64,000 nucleotides of DNA from Pratylenchus scribneri (Eukaryota; Nematoda; Chromadorea; Rhabditida; Pratylenchidae). Shown in pieces: positions 36,873-49,179 of this stretch (positions within the stretch are counted from its first letter, which is position 1; each line of letters opens with the position of its first letter). The notes beneath the pieces are model-generated. The model saw nothing but the letters and a program-made list of their open reading frames with translations, had not been told where the DNA came from and ran no database searches. A program made the translations under genes and the position numbers. The DNA is taken from positions 558,001 to 622,000 of the forward strand of contig JAQSEB010000093.1 of NCBI GenBank assembly GCA_030063045.1. The letters are read 5' to 3'.

Positions 36873-38280
36873 TTATGTTGGAGGAGGAGGTCGTCTGTAT
36901 GGCCGTTGAGGTGTGAAGTTTTGGGTATTGAAAAATTGATAAGCAGTTGGAATATTTGTATTTTGTTGTTGTGGTGACGATGGTGGTGGAGGTGGCGGAT
37001 TTTGTAGATTGTACAAAATTGGATTTTGCATAAATTGTGGTTGGAAATAATGCGCCGTTGGCATTGGATAATAAGGATATGCGTAAGAATATGGTGAATA
37101 TCCATAGGGAATTTGCATTGCCGGTTGTTGATAACTTATAGATGCTCTTGCCATTTGAATTTGCTGTTGTCGCTGATTGTGTTGAGGATGAAATGGATTG
37201 TTCTGATGACCTGGCCATTTTTGCCATATTTTCTTCCGCTTGGGTGGAACTGTTAAAATATTTTTTTAATAATTTTAAGAATTTCTCAAAACCTGTATCT
37301 GTATTGGTGCTAACTATTGATTGATTTGAATTGTTTCGTTGTCGTGTTCTTTGCCGCTTTTTAGCCATGTGCCGCTGCTCTTCTTCATCATCACTAAATA
37401 CTTCATCGGAACTGGAACCATCCAAATCGGACCGATGCCGCTCCCAATTTTTCAGCCTTATATTAATTAAGATTATGAAATTATTTACTAAATAAATTAC
37501 TTGGCTAATTGTTCGGGAAATACGGTTTTCGTGATGTTATCATTTGTAATAGCATAAAATAATTCTTTCCCAATTGGCATTTTTTCTTCTGCTTCTTCTT
37601 TGCTATTAAACCTTACTGCGTACAGTGTGGATGTGACCGTGCCAAATACTTCGAAAATTTCGCCAAGCGGATTTCGTTCCGAGTCGAATAAAATTGTTTC
37701 CTAAATATATGAAGGTACCAATTTTTGTTTTATTATTGATATTTCTACTTAAAACTTACATAGCCTAAATGAGGCACGCCATTCATCGGAATTATTTTTA
37801 CTGAAGAATTTAAAAATGATAATTCAATTTAATAATCAAACCAATATATCCAATGTGCGAGTCAACAATTCCAAATTTCTCGAGTCGATCATCTTGTTCC
37901 ACATTTATGTTCAAAAGTTCGATTGGCGGCAATGTATTGTATTCCGAATCAAACATATTTTCGTGAAACGGATGTCTCGATTTTATTTGATCCATATTTT
38001 CTTCTCTATTTTGTCCATTATTAATCCATTTAACTTTTTTGTGGCATGCATCAAGTATTCTTTAAAGAGAATCAAATTTGTTTGTTGAAAATTTAAACCT
38101 TTGGAATTCAACGTCCGAATCTTCATCGGTTTCAAATAAATTATTGGTATGTTTTGTTAGTGTAGTTGCATCATTTAAATTTATGTCAGAATGAGAAGAA
38201 TCAGATTCATTGTCCTCATTTGTATTTTCATTTTCATGATCATGGATGCTTTCTTCATCAGCAGAAGATAATGAAGACAT
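36873..38280 (-). CDS. NAF1: NAF1, H/ACA snoRNP assembly factor
   Basis: The first exon (from 38280) is Ser/Asp/Glu-rich. The central Gar1-like domain is recognisable from IIPMNGVPHLGYETILFDSE, then NPLGEIFEVFGTVTSTLYAV and MPIGKELFYAI, the Cbf5-binding fold of NAF1/GAR1. After it come a charged segment (SSSDEVFSDDEEEQRH) and a basic one, then a Gln/Pro/Tyr-rich tail (YGYSPYSYAYPYYPMPTAHY) with a PPPPPP run, ending RPYRRPPPPT. NAF1 delivers dyskerin to H/ACA RNAs, including telomerase RNA where that exists, and is later replaced by GAR1. Near the end the correct frame depends on a 40-50-base intron around 37250-37295; skipping it leads into a wrong frame. It is the first gene of the reverse cluster. 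Confidence 0.87.
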
Positions 38281-39398
38281 TCTTTAATTTTTGAATGAAT
38301 TGAAATTGCTTTATTAATATTAAAAATTTGATTAATTTTGGACACTATTTATCAATGGTAGCTAGCGTAGCGTATGTATAGCGTCTCATTATCATGATGA
38401 TCATGGTAATAAAAGTAGTGTTTATGTTTTAGTAGTTTTAGTATATTCGATTCAATATCGATTCGATCGATCGATATTAATTGAATGCGTTTTATTTTTA
38501 TTTTTTTTATTAATAAAAAAATAGACATTTTGTCCAAATTGATTTTCGTTTTTCGTTTCGCATTCGCTTTTCGCATCCATCGCCTATTAAACAAATCTAA
38601 TCAAATTGAAATGAAAATGGTGCTATGCTAATGATTAATGAATAATGATTAATGAATTGAGAAATAAAAAGCCTAAAAAATTTTAGAAGTCGAAAAGGTC
38701 CATTGAAACTCGAAACCGATTTGATTACAAATGAACAAAAAAAACTGCTCATGTATTTTTTGCGAAACTTCCAATTCCAAGCCAAGACGTAGTAAAAAAC
38801 ATACAAGATTATTTCTAAAATTTTCAAAAATCAAATTATAGTAGCAGTTGATTTTTTTATGTTTGAGAAAGGGAACTTGCTTCATTTTCTATTTTCATCA
38901 TTTTTCGTTCTTGCTTGCTAATTGAATTGCTATGCCCATACTATACAATCAGAACAGATCACAATATAATAGCTTTCTCGTTCCTTATTTTCTATTTCCT
39001 TCCTATTCCCAATTTCGAATTTAAAAGTTAAATTTTATATTTATCGATAAAAATTATAGCTAAACATTGACTTAATTAAATGTAGGTAGGTAATGAACTC
39101 TAGCTCATCTATCCTCTTCCTTTCTCACTACTCCTGCGGCTGCTGAATATTTATTTTGATGATTTCGTTATTTTATTCAAGCACAGGATCACATTCACAT
39201 CCCATTTCCCGTTCCCATCAATTAAAAAAATTTAGTCAGGAAAAGGAAAAAATAATATTATTTTTATTCAATAGGATTTTTTCAAAGTCCTAATACATTA
39301 TTGATCATTAGATTGTTGTAAAATATTAGGCTAAATACTTTTTATTCATTTCAGAAAAGTAAAGCAAAAATTTTCAAATAATTGATTTTGGATTGTTA
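38281..39398. other. divergent intergenic region, NAF1 and CAR-1
   Basis: AT-rich DNA upstream of two divergent genes. No gene is recognised. Short direct repeats of ATTAATGA(A) occur near 38625-38660, and a GATCGATCGATA run near 38460-38480. The reverse frames at 38352-38885 are AT-rich chance frames. Confidence 0.35.
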
Positions 39399-40475
39399 AT
39401 GAATACAACTCCACAACAACATAAAATGCAACCGCCATACATTGGAAGCAAAATTAGTCTGATTTCCAAGTTGGATATTCGGTAACTTTTATATATGTAT
39501 ATCTTTTAATTCCTAAAATCTTAAGATACGAAGGGACTCTATATACTGTCGACCCAATTGAATCAACAATCGCTCTCGCTAAAGGTAAATATTTCAAATA
39601 AATATATTAATGATTGAAATTTATCAGTTCACTCATACGGGACGGAAGATCGACGCACCCCAGTCTTTGTGCCACCTCGTGATGAAGTCTACGACTTCAT
39701 AATCTTCAAGGCAAGCGACATAAAGGATTTAATTGTCTGCGAGCAGCCGAAGGCATCAAGTCCAAAATCGAACACTCTTCCCTATGATCCGGCAATTGTG
39801 TCCATCTCTAAGAATCCGCCGCCCGAACCAAAATTGCCACCCAAGTTGAATATGATGAACACGATCGGTGGAATGACATCGAATAATGGTATTGGTGGAC
39901 ATATTGGAGGTATGTTTACTTATTTATAATATTTTTATAAAAATATAATTGAACAATTTTAGACAAATTTGGACCGGGATCCCGACAATCATTCGAACAG
40001 CTGATGTCCATTGGTGGTCCAATCCGCTCCAACAATTATCGTTATCCACCGCCACAATTTCAACTTTCACGACAGCGTTTCAAGAACACGGGCACCGGAA
40101 TGCCTATGAATAATATCTTTCCGTTTGCTGGTATGAATTCAAAATTACATCATTTAAATTTAATCCCTATAGGACCACCTCCAATGTTCCACAAGGACTA
40201 TGATTTTGAGGAAGCAAATCAACAATTCCGTGAGAAGATTATCGAGGATCAAAAGGATGGAGATGGAGATGAAAATGAGGAGAAACAGCAAGAACAAGAG
40301 CCACCGGAATTCTATAACAAGACACTCTCATTTTTCGACAACATCTCCTGCGATGCACTTGAGAAAGCAACCGGGTAATTAGAAAATAAATTCTAATGTA
40401 ACCATAAATTAAAGTACAAATGTGCGCCCGGATTGGAAGCGTGGAGCCCCGTGGATGAATTGGGCCCCCAAGTGA
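39399..40475 (+). CDS. car-1: LSM14 / CAR-1 / Scd6 mRNP protein
   Basis: Six exons (39399-39481, 39526-39584, 39628-39909, 39963-40130, 40173-40374, 40415-40475) give 284 residues. An LSm14 domain opens the protein ([47 protein letters not shown]). A Pro/Gly/Asn-rich middle follows, then an FDF-type motif ([15 protein letters not shown]) and an FFD box ([20 protein letters not shown]). The family binds the DEAD-box helicase DDX6/CGH-1 and 4E-T or Edc3-like partners in P bodies and germ granules, where it represses translation. CAR-1 in C. elegans is needed for oogenesis and cytokinesis. At 284 residues it is shorter than many homologues and has few RGG repeats; the end ([12 protein letters not shown]) is compact. 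Confidence 0.93.
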
Positions 40476-41125
40476 CTTTATGAAAAGAAGACATGAATTG
40501 ATGAGATTATAAATTGGTGCATGGCACAAAATAATTGCATTTTCAATTTTGTTAGCTCCCATTTTTGACAATAAAATTTGTTGACCAACAATTATAACTT
40601 CCTTATATTACCTTCTTATAAAAAATTACTAGCAAATAAGGATTTGAATTGGTCTCGAAAAAAGACGGATGACTGGCTTTTTTGAAAATTAGTCCGATTA
40701 ATTCCGTCCATTTCCCCACCCTTAAGGAAAATCATTTTCCAGCAGTTAAAGGGAACACTTTATTTTTCATCACATCATAATGCTTAGAAACATAAAAATA
40801 AGAAATAATTGAAAACAAATTATATTAGAATTTACCCTTGTTAAGTATTTTGATAATGGCCAACAAATAAACTAACTGAATGTTTCTTTCAGTCAGCAGG
40901 GAATTTTCTTTCATTTCATCCTTCAAGATCAATTTTCAATTTCCAAATTGAATTAGGCGGAACAAATCACCCACCACCAATAAAGAACCCTCATTCATTC
41001 ATTCCTCGGTCCCCGCCCTATAAAAGTGAATTCCTCTCGATTCCTTCACGATTTTTCCACCTGTTGTTTCTTTTTTTTTGTTTTCTTCATTTTTCCCTTC
41101 ATTTTTCGCAATTTATTTTTGAAAA
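40476..41125. other. intergenic with anoctamin promoter
   Basis: No gene is seen. CTATAAAAG at about 41018-41026 is a good TATA box, 100 bases before the anoctamin ATG. The polyadenylation signal for CAR-1 (AATAAA) is near 40571. Confidence 0.45.
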
Positions 41126-44100
41126 ATGCTCAAAGAATTGATTGATTTTTCGGCCCTGACCTCCAGCAATGATCAGCTCGAAAATGAATTGGACTGCGTG
41201 TTGCTCTCATTTTCCACTAAACTTGGCCGAGATGGGGCGCAACAAATTGCAAAAATTGTTTGTTGGCAAACTAATTAATGATTCTAAATGGTTGGTTTTC
41301 GAATTTTTAGGTGAGCAGACATTGTCCCGATCTCGATTTGAATGTTCGCCACCATCGAAGAGGCTATGCATTGGAAGTGAGGGAGAATAAGGAGAAAAAT
41401 GCTGAGAAAAGGTGAATATTTCCTTAGGGCATCCATCAAAAATTCGACTGTAGAAATAAGGGGCAATTATGGGCGGTCCTACAGTATTATGCGATTCATC
41501 AATGCCATTATAAAAAAGGCATTAAAGGAATAAATTAATTTATCTTTCAACTTTTCAATGACGGGGAACACTCAAATCATCCATTTTGCCTATTTTTCTC
41601 TTATTCATTTTTTATTTTGGCAGCAATATCACTAAAATCAAAGACCATTAATTTGGAATTATATAGCAGATTTAGACCGCAGATTTTGGCCACATTTCCG
41701 ATTACAAATACTTTTTAGTTCTGCCGATTATCTTCTGATGATCAAGAAGCGATTGGATTCCATCGTCACAAATGATATCGAAGATCAGCAACCCATCTAT
41801 TTTGGGCAAAATGATCAACTTCAAATTCCACCAGCCACTCATTTAGGTCGGCATTAAAGTTTTATGGCCAACGAACTTTTATGCAAATTCCTTGCATTCA
41901 AAGATTTCCATTCCTTGCACATTAAAAACTCCAATTTCTTGCAGTTTCCTTTCTGCAATCCGAATCCGGAAGTCATCTGATCCATTCCATAATTCCGCTC
42001 CATCAACTCTCACAACTTAGCCATCTTCAAAACAGTTGGGTTTTTGCCTCGCCTTCTGAAGTGCTGAGCCCACCAATTGGCCAAATCAGGGAGTATTTTG
42101 GCCCCGAAATTGCCCTTTATTTTGCTTGGCTTTCTTACTTTACCATTTGGCTGATTGTTCCGGCAGTGATTGGTAAAAGTTAAAGATTCCACAATATTTG
42201 CATGAAATTTTCAGGCACTTGGATGTTCATCCAACAATTTTTCTCCTCCTCCTATTCACCGGAATTCATGCCTTTTGTGATGTTTGCCCTATTCAATGCC
42301 ATTTGGGCAATTGGCTTTCTCCGCAGTTGGGAATATCAACAAAGGAAAATGACCAGCGAATGGGCTAATGTTGGATCAGCAGAATCAAAATTGACGGAAA
42401 AACGAAATCGAGACTCAAATTATTCTTCTATTTTTGAGTATTTTTTTGGCATAGCCCCCAATCGACTTTGGCATTTTCTGACTAATCCTAAATCTGCCAT
42501 CTCGCCCCAATTTTGGCGATCCTTCGATTTTCTTTCGCTATTATCTCTGTTGGCCATTTTGCTTGGCCTTTTACAACTTCAAGATTGGGCTAAAGAGGTG
42601 AACACTTGCCTACTTATTTACATCTTTTCGTGTTTATGAGAATCAAATCTTTGAATGTTTTATAAGTTCTATTGTCATGAATTAATCATTTTATTCCATT
42701 CATTCATTCATTGATCACAAATATTCCCCTGCAGGAATATGGCCAAGGATGGCTTAGTCGAACGTCAGTTGTGCTTCAGGGATTGGTGTGCATTGGGGCG
42801 GAATCACTTTATCGGAATCACACAAGCACAAAATTGGAAAACAATGTTAAAGGAAGGAATAGAATAGATGATTTTAATGATAATGAATTGATTTGGCGGC
42901 TGGCACTATTCCAGTCGATCAGCGCCTTTTGCCCCCTTTTTTACATTGCTTTCTGGCTAGGCGATTGGGAACGGCTTCAGGATGTACGTTTATTATGTTA
43001 TGGTGAAGAGAATGGCCACATTTCTTTGTTAGACTCTTGCCACCCTTTTGATCACCCGTCAATTTGTGCAAAATTTCACGGAAATTGCCATTCCCCTAGC
43101 TCTTGGCCAACTTCGCCAATTGCAATGGGCATTTTTGGGGAAAATGGGAATGGCTGCCAGGAGAAGAGCCAAATTATTGCGTAGTGAATCTATCGCATCC
43201 AGCACCGAAAATTTGGATGAATCCATTGCGGAAAGGCAAATTGCATTGAGTGAATATGGCCGCCCTGTTGATGATTATCTGGAAATGTTCGTCCAATTAG
43301 GTGGGTACTAATTTTGATGTAACATTTTATGGTCAATTTGAATTTATGGAAACTATAAGAAATAATCATTTCCTGGAGTCAAGGATTCTTTTTGATAGTA
43401 GCATATATAATCTATGATCCAATAATTACATCTTATGCCAAAAAACCAATTTAATTTCATTATTTTTCCCAAAAAGGATATGTTCTCCTATTTTCGTCTG
43501 CATTTCCCCCAGCCGCACTCTGCGCATTTCTCAATAATTTGCTCGAAGCCCGTGTTGATGCCTTCAAATTGTGTTTGGTCCACCGTAGGCCCTGGCCCTG
43601 TCCGGCCCCTCAACACGGCGATGGAGGATGGCAAAATGCAATCAAAGTGTGTTTATAGCAACGAAGATAGCCATAGCTATTTATAAATTTTTCGTGAATT
43701 GAGCCATAAGAAAAACAAATTTTCTAAGCTTTTGAAGCAAACTCAAGGTATAGCCATTTTTTAGACCTCTCTAAAATAACTGATTTAACTGCGATTTTGT
43801 CATTACTTTTGTGGTTCATCTGATTTATGCCCAAGGAAATATCTATCATTTAACTATTTAAAAATCACCAATTCTTTTTGGGAATCATTTTTGAGAATTA
43901 TAGTCCTTATTCCCAGGAGCCGGGACTAATGTTGTTCGGGGCGTATCGGGGCAATATTTGATTGATATGATAGGATGCCGGATGTTAGGCAAAAAGTGGG
44001 GGTACAATAGGATGAATTGGAAAGCCCTTAGGCATTATTGGCATTGATATTTCTTCTCTGATGTGAATTCGACTGTTTTTATAAAGTGGTATTATTTTTT

Positions 44101-44262
44101 CTACATAAACAGGTCGAATTGAAATTATGACCAAAACAAATAAACTCCAACCACTTAATTTTCCCTATTATTCTTCTCCAGATAATGTGTTTGGCTGGCA
44201 TTTGGGTTAATTTGGCGCTGATTCTATTGAGATTCTTGACTATGGAGAACAATGATTTTTAA
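41126..44262 (+). CDS. anoctamin (TMEM16) of the ANO8/ANO10 type, short C-terminus
   Basis: Nine exons (41126-41257, 41311-41411, 41719-41846, 41945-42172, 42215-42597, 42735-42983, 43033-43300, 43477-43646, 44182-44262) join in frame into 579 residues. Matches to ANO8: DLDLNVRHHRRGYALEV; IGQIREYFGPEIALYFAWLS; FVMFALFNAIWAIGFLRSWE; LLITRQFVQNFTEIAIPLAL; LEMFVQLGYVLLFSSAFPPA followed by ALCAFLNNLLEARVDAFKLC. ANO8 tethers ER to plasma membrane and ANO10 is a scramblase-like protein. The model stops at LRFLTMENNDF, where ANO8 continues for another membrane helix and a long cytosolic tail. I could not find that helix downstream. Either a diverged last exon was missed, the gene is truncated, or the short form is real. 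Confidence 0.82.
43947..44050 (+). repeat. dispersed repeat, copy 1
   Basis: About 100 bases here (starting CGGGGCAATATTTGATTGAT and ending near GGCATTATTGGCATTGA) match 49180-49284 in the opposite orientation with scattered differences. It lies in the last intron of the anoctamin gene. No coding capacity. Confidence 0.7.
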
Positions 44263-45237
44263 GCAAAAGATGAAAAAAATATAATTTGAAAATTATAATT
44301 GAATTTTATTTACATTTATTTCAATTATTTTCTCAAATTTTAAATTAAAAGATGGCTGATAGTAGAATATTATTATTATCTTTTGAATGGCGGCTAACAT
44401 TTAAAAAGGACCCAACAAAAAGTTAAGACTGGCTTCTTTTGTTTTTTGGCTGAATTGCAGCGAATGATGATTGATGGTGATGGCCAACCCATTAACAAAT
44501 GTTTTTGGTAAACAAATGGAAAGGGAAAAGGATTATTTCAAACAATAAAATAGTCAAAAAATACCGATGGCCACAAAATGTTTTCATTCATTTTTTGGAG
44601 ACTTATTAGGATTTTGCATAAAATTAACTTTTTAGCCATTAAAATATTTTTTGCCCTTTCCTTGACCACCAAACCCAAGTCAATTCCACCAAATTGTCGT
44701 GGACCGATGTCCTCTCATTTGACCACAACAAATGCAACAATTTATTTTCTATCTTTTGCCAATACAACCCAAAATGAGAATTGTACCCTATCCTATTTGC
44801 TTGTCAAAACACTTCCCTTGGGACCATCCCCTTCCATCCATTTTGCCGAGAATCAAACCCTTATTTTCCCGCCTGTTGCTCACGGCCACTTGGGAGGGCC
44901 AATCTTTTGGCCATTCTTCTTTTTCCGCCTTCCAATTCCTCATTTTCCTTCCAATTCTCCTCATTCCATCGACGTCCATATCAATCATTGCCCCCACCCC
45001 CCTACAGCAGAGGACAAAGCCCACCAAACTAAATGCTGCTATTTGGCCATTCTCGAAGGCCGAATTGACTTTAGCACCATAGGATCTACCGCTTTGATAT
45101 TCCAATCGGTTTTGTCTCGATCAACCATTTCCATTCCTTTTAATTTCAATTAAAATTCAAGCAGTCTTAAATAAATTTAACGAGAATCGTCCAACAACCA
45201 AACAAATAATCCATTTTATTGCCATTAACACCCCAAA
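44263..45237. other. gene-poor, pyrimidine-rich stretch
   Basis: Holds an open frame of 191 codons (44578-45153) with a Pro/Ser/Phe/Ile-rich translation typical of the C/T-rich DNA that fills the next 10 kb. There is no conserved motif or splice support, so I do not call a gene. A missing last anoctamin exon was looked for here and not found. Confidence 0.35.
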
Positions 45238-45661
45238 ATGTTCCAATTTGATGAAGATTGGGATCCAGAAGAAGAACGCCGTGACGATGAGGAATATCGA
45301 CGCATTTTGAGTGATGAACAAAAGAAGGTTTCGGAAATTACGAAAGCCAATTTGTCTACCGACGAACGGCCAAAAAGCAAGACATTCTATGATGACTATT
45401 TTGCAGTAGATCCGGCCGAATGTGAGAATGGGGAGCCATGGGTGGAAGTTTTATACAAATCCTCTCTCACTAAATTTATTTATAAAAAAATATTATTCAT
45501 TAAATCCGCGCACATAGATATTTCAATTTCTGTCTCAATTTTTTTGGTTAAAACAAAAAAAAACGAATTGGAACATTGCTAATGTCCTCAAATTTTTATA
45601 ATAGCTGGATGAGTGTAAAAGTCTTGCAAATAGACGATGGGCAATTGCCACTTTATTTTAG
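45238..45661 (+). CDS. small acidic hypothetical protein
   Basis: An exon 45238-45447 starting MFQFDEDWDPEEERRDDEEY, highly charged and helical, can be joined through a GT...TAG intron to 45605-45661, giving 88 residues that end CKSLANRRWAIATLF. Codon use and charge pattern look coding, unlike the surrounding pyrimidine-rich DNA. I do not recognise the family. It has no signal peptide or membrane helix. It may be a small soluble coiled-coil protein, or the 5' exon of a longer gene whose next exon lies further on. It is the only coding-like segment between the anoctamin and the UNC-5 exons. Confidence 0.4.
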
Positions 45662-46460
45662 CAAAGTTGACGCAGGAACGTGTGATGTTATGAAGGGTTT
45701 GAGGGGACCCCGTGGGGAATGTTGACGAGTCCATCCATCCTATTTTTGAATGTTTTTGCTATTAGTGGGGGAAGGGAAGAGGGAGTGGAGAGTGGACGGC
45801 TGTTTTGAGGTTTCCTCTAGGGAAAGGACATTTTCCATGCATATTGTCGGCTTTTCCCCTTACCCTCATCAGACTTTTCGGCTCTTTCCCGTTCCCATCA
45901 TCTCCTCCACCCACTTTTTTACAGCTACAAATTCCTCAAAATTCCTCTTCATTTTATTTTTTTTTTTGTCAGCACCTAAAGACTTTTTGAAGATACTGCC
46001 TTCAGAAGCCACTTTTTATATTCTGAAGTGCCAGAAATAGATGCCTCTTTCCATGGAAATTTTCTTTAAAAGATTGGAAAGAAATAAACAATTTTATATT
46101 TTATTCAAATTTATTTCTCGACTAATATATTTCAATATTATGCATGGATTTTTTTTTGCTAGGAAACGTTGCCCATCCTCTTTTTTTAGGGCGATTGAAA
46201 TTCGAGTCTGTTGTCTATTCACATTAATTCATGAATCCACATTGGATGCCAAAAAATGGACCCAGCTATGGGCCCATTCTCCTTCCTCACATTTTTTAAT
46301 TCCTTTCCAAGGAGAGTATTGGACATTTGGACATTTTAGGTTTTGGCCAATTTTTGGTTTTAAAAGGATAAAAAAACAAAAAATATGAGGTTATATACAT
46401 TGATTACATTTTGCTAATAGAAAGGCATTCAAAAAAATCAACAAAATCTAATAGTTTTAA

Positions 46461-46877
46461 CATGGGCTCAGGGTTGCCAGATGGATTTTTACTTTGGGGG
46501 GCATTTTGGAAAAAAAAGGGGGCATTTGGGGGGCATTTTCAGTAAAAAAGGGGGCATTTTGGGGGGCATTTTTAAAAAGTGCCAAAAATGCAAAAATTTT
46601 TCCAATAATGGCCGCGCAGCGAAAAACTAGACCAAAAATTTGCCGCGCAGCGAAAAATTAGACCAAAAATTTGCCGCGCAGCGAAAAATTAGACCAAAAA
46701 TTTGCCGCGCAGCGAAAAATTAGACCAAAAAATAATAAAAAAGGGAAAAAATGACAAAATTTTAAAAAGGGGGCATTTGGGGGGCAACTCGGCTCGGGGG
46801 GCACAAAAGGGGGCAAAATCTCAAAAAGGGGGCAAATGCCCCCCGTGGGGGGACATTCTGGCAACCCTGCATGGGCT
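46461..46877. mobile_element. hAT-like MITE with 8-bp target duplication
   Basis: The 401-base element 46469-46869 begins CAGGGTTGCCAGA and ends with its exact reverse complement TCTGGCAACCCTG. It is flanked by the perfect 8-base direct repeat CATGGGCT (46461-46468 and 46870-46877). CAGGG... ends plus an 8-bp duplication are the hallmark of hAT transposons. It has no transposase. Inside are repeated GGGGGGCATTT motifs and a four-unit 31-base tandem repeat (46611-46734). Confidence 0.88.
46611..46734 (+). repeat. four 31-base tandem units inside the MITE
   Basis: Units start at 46611, 46642, 46673 and 46704 with GCCGCGCAGCGAAAAA and continue through TAGACCAAAAATTT. They differ at one or two positions only. 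The GC-rich head in otherwise AT-rich DNA and the near-identity suggest recent expansion. Confidence 0.9.
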
Positions 46878-49179
46878 AAATTTTTGGTATGTCAATTAAT
46901 TCATTCAATTTTCTCATTGAACTATTATAAAGTTCGTTCATGTTCTTGTTTGTTGTTTGTTCTCCACTCCTCCATTTTCTTTTTGAAAGTGTCCTCTCCT
47001 CTAATGACCACCTCAATTTCGTGCAGTGAAGAAATTGTTGCCAGTAAAGTTCCCCAATCCCCATCCCTTACTAAAATTCCCTCTTTAGCCAAATAAACGT
47101 GCGCAAGGCCAAGGCCAATCGGTCTCTATAAAGGGGTCAATTTGCGACTTTTTTCAATCCATCCATTCGAATGAAATTCCTCTCTGATCCTGATCCTTTC
47201 TTTATTCGTCCACGATTTTCCCCTACAACATTCGCTTCTACTTTTCACCCATTTTCGCGCAAGCACCTCTACATCAAAAGATTTATTTGTTTTTAGAGGC
47301 ATCATTTTCTTTCATTCGTTTGGCCAATGGCCAATTTAAAATAATTTAATAAATGAGAAAGCCCTACTGCGAGTAAATCCATATGGAAAAAATTAACCAA
47401 AAAATTCATTCTTATTCAGAACTGATATCGAAAAAATTACTCCTTTTTCATTCAAATTAGGCCACTTTTTGAATTTCATTTGGTTCTTTCCCGCAGTGCG
47501 CCTTCTTCATCAATTCCCTCATTTCAATTTGTCCTTGATATCCTCTCCACTCTTTCCGCATCCAATTGTCCATTTTTAGTAGAAAATTTTTGCCAATTTT
47601 CCCCTTGGGTGCCGGTCATCTTCCCTCCATTCATTGTGCCCCCTTTTTCAATTCCCTTGGAATGGACGCGCGAAAGGGTGGAGGAAGGCGGCGCCGAGTT
47701 AATTAGCGTCGAAAATGCATGCAAAAGGGCAAAAATGCAAAAAAGGAATTGAGAATTGACCAGCAACGCAGCAAATTTGGTTTGAATGCTTTATGTTTGT
47801 ACTCATTGACGAATTATAAGGGAAAGAATTAAACCGACTCCATTTTTTGTATTTTTTTTCAGCCTTTTCCCGTTCCCATTTCATTTCTTTATGCTTTTGG
47901 GGTGGCTTAATCCCGTTCTATCCTTTTCCGCCAATTGACCTTCCACCAAAAGCTGAATGGACGGATTGAATTGCCCATCAAATTCCCATCATTTCTTCCT
48001 TCATTGCTTCTCGACAAAATTTCATCGGCCAGATGATCTTCTTCTCTTTCCTCCCAAATCACCCTAATTTCACCCCCCATTTCCCTCTGATGAATTGTTT
48101 GCCGAGACCCGAGAATATTATTTTTCCACTTCCATTTTGTCTTCAATTTGCAGCTTCCCCCTATAATTTTCTCCTTCGTTCGATCAAAAAAGCAATTCAG
48201 AGCTCCCATCCAATAATTCTTTCCATCTTTCCTATGTCTTCCTTTTCGGCCCATTTCACTGAATTCGCGCATTCCTCCTCAAATCGGCCTCATATTCTCC
48301 CTTTTCCACTCCATAATTTATTCTCCCATTTCCCTCATTCATATTTTCAATTCCCCCAAATTAACCGTTGAATCAAGAATCCACAATTTGAAATTTTTTT
48401 GCTTTGTTTCATACAGAATATATTAGGAAAAGTGAAAATGCATTTCTTTTATTTTAAAATTCTGATTAATTTGGAATTGGAATCTCTTAAATCATATCCA
48501 TCCCATTTTTCGATCATATTTGAATATTTTATGTTTATTCCGCTCACACTTGTTGCCAATGAACATTTATATGCGAATAAGGGGAATTTGTTGCATTTTC
48601 GTCCCCGATTTGGGGAAAGGGACAGATGGAACGCAAACAATCGGCGGAAAAGCGGATAAGGCAAAAACTGCGGCAAAACGACAAAAAGAGAAAATGGAAA
48701 TATGTGCGAGGATGAGGAAGGGTGAAAGAATAAAATGTTGGAGCATTTTGGGCGGCTTTGCGCCTTTCCAAGGGGAATTGGAAGGGACAGCTGTCCAACC
48801 CCCTTTTGGTCCAGTCTCCAAGGGGGAAATGGCCATGCGTAAAGCAAATAGTCCACAAACTGCGCGCACATTGGTTGCCCCCCCCCCCCCCCCCCAATTC
48901 CCTCATATAATTCGTCTCTTCTATTGCCGCTTTTTGCCTCATTCATTCAACAGAATTCTCCTCACCATCAAACATCATATTGGTGCAAATAATATAAAAT
49001 TCCTAATTCTCCTCATTTTTAGCATATTTGGAAACAGCTCTGACATGAGGTGATTGTAAGAACAGAAAAGACCCAATTATTTTTAAAAAGGTGATGTAGG
49101 CGGAATTAATCTAACTAAAACAGGCGGAATTGTCCTTAAGTTAAAGAGGTGGAATTATTCTAATAAGTTGAACAGACGT

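Noticed and set aside
44578..45153. 191-codon forward frame
   Set aside because: Its translation is Pro/Ser/Phe/Ile-rich, as any frame through this pyrimidine-rich DNA would be. Other frames overlap it, and there is no motif or splice support.
46611..46734. Regular repeat array resembling CRISPR spacing
   Set aside because: The units are directly abutting with no unique spacers and lie inside a eukaryotic MITE.
48449..49053. Overlapping frames of 100-177 codons on both strands
   Set aside because: All are low-complexity, cross a long C run and have no conserved motif.
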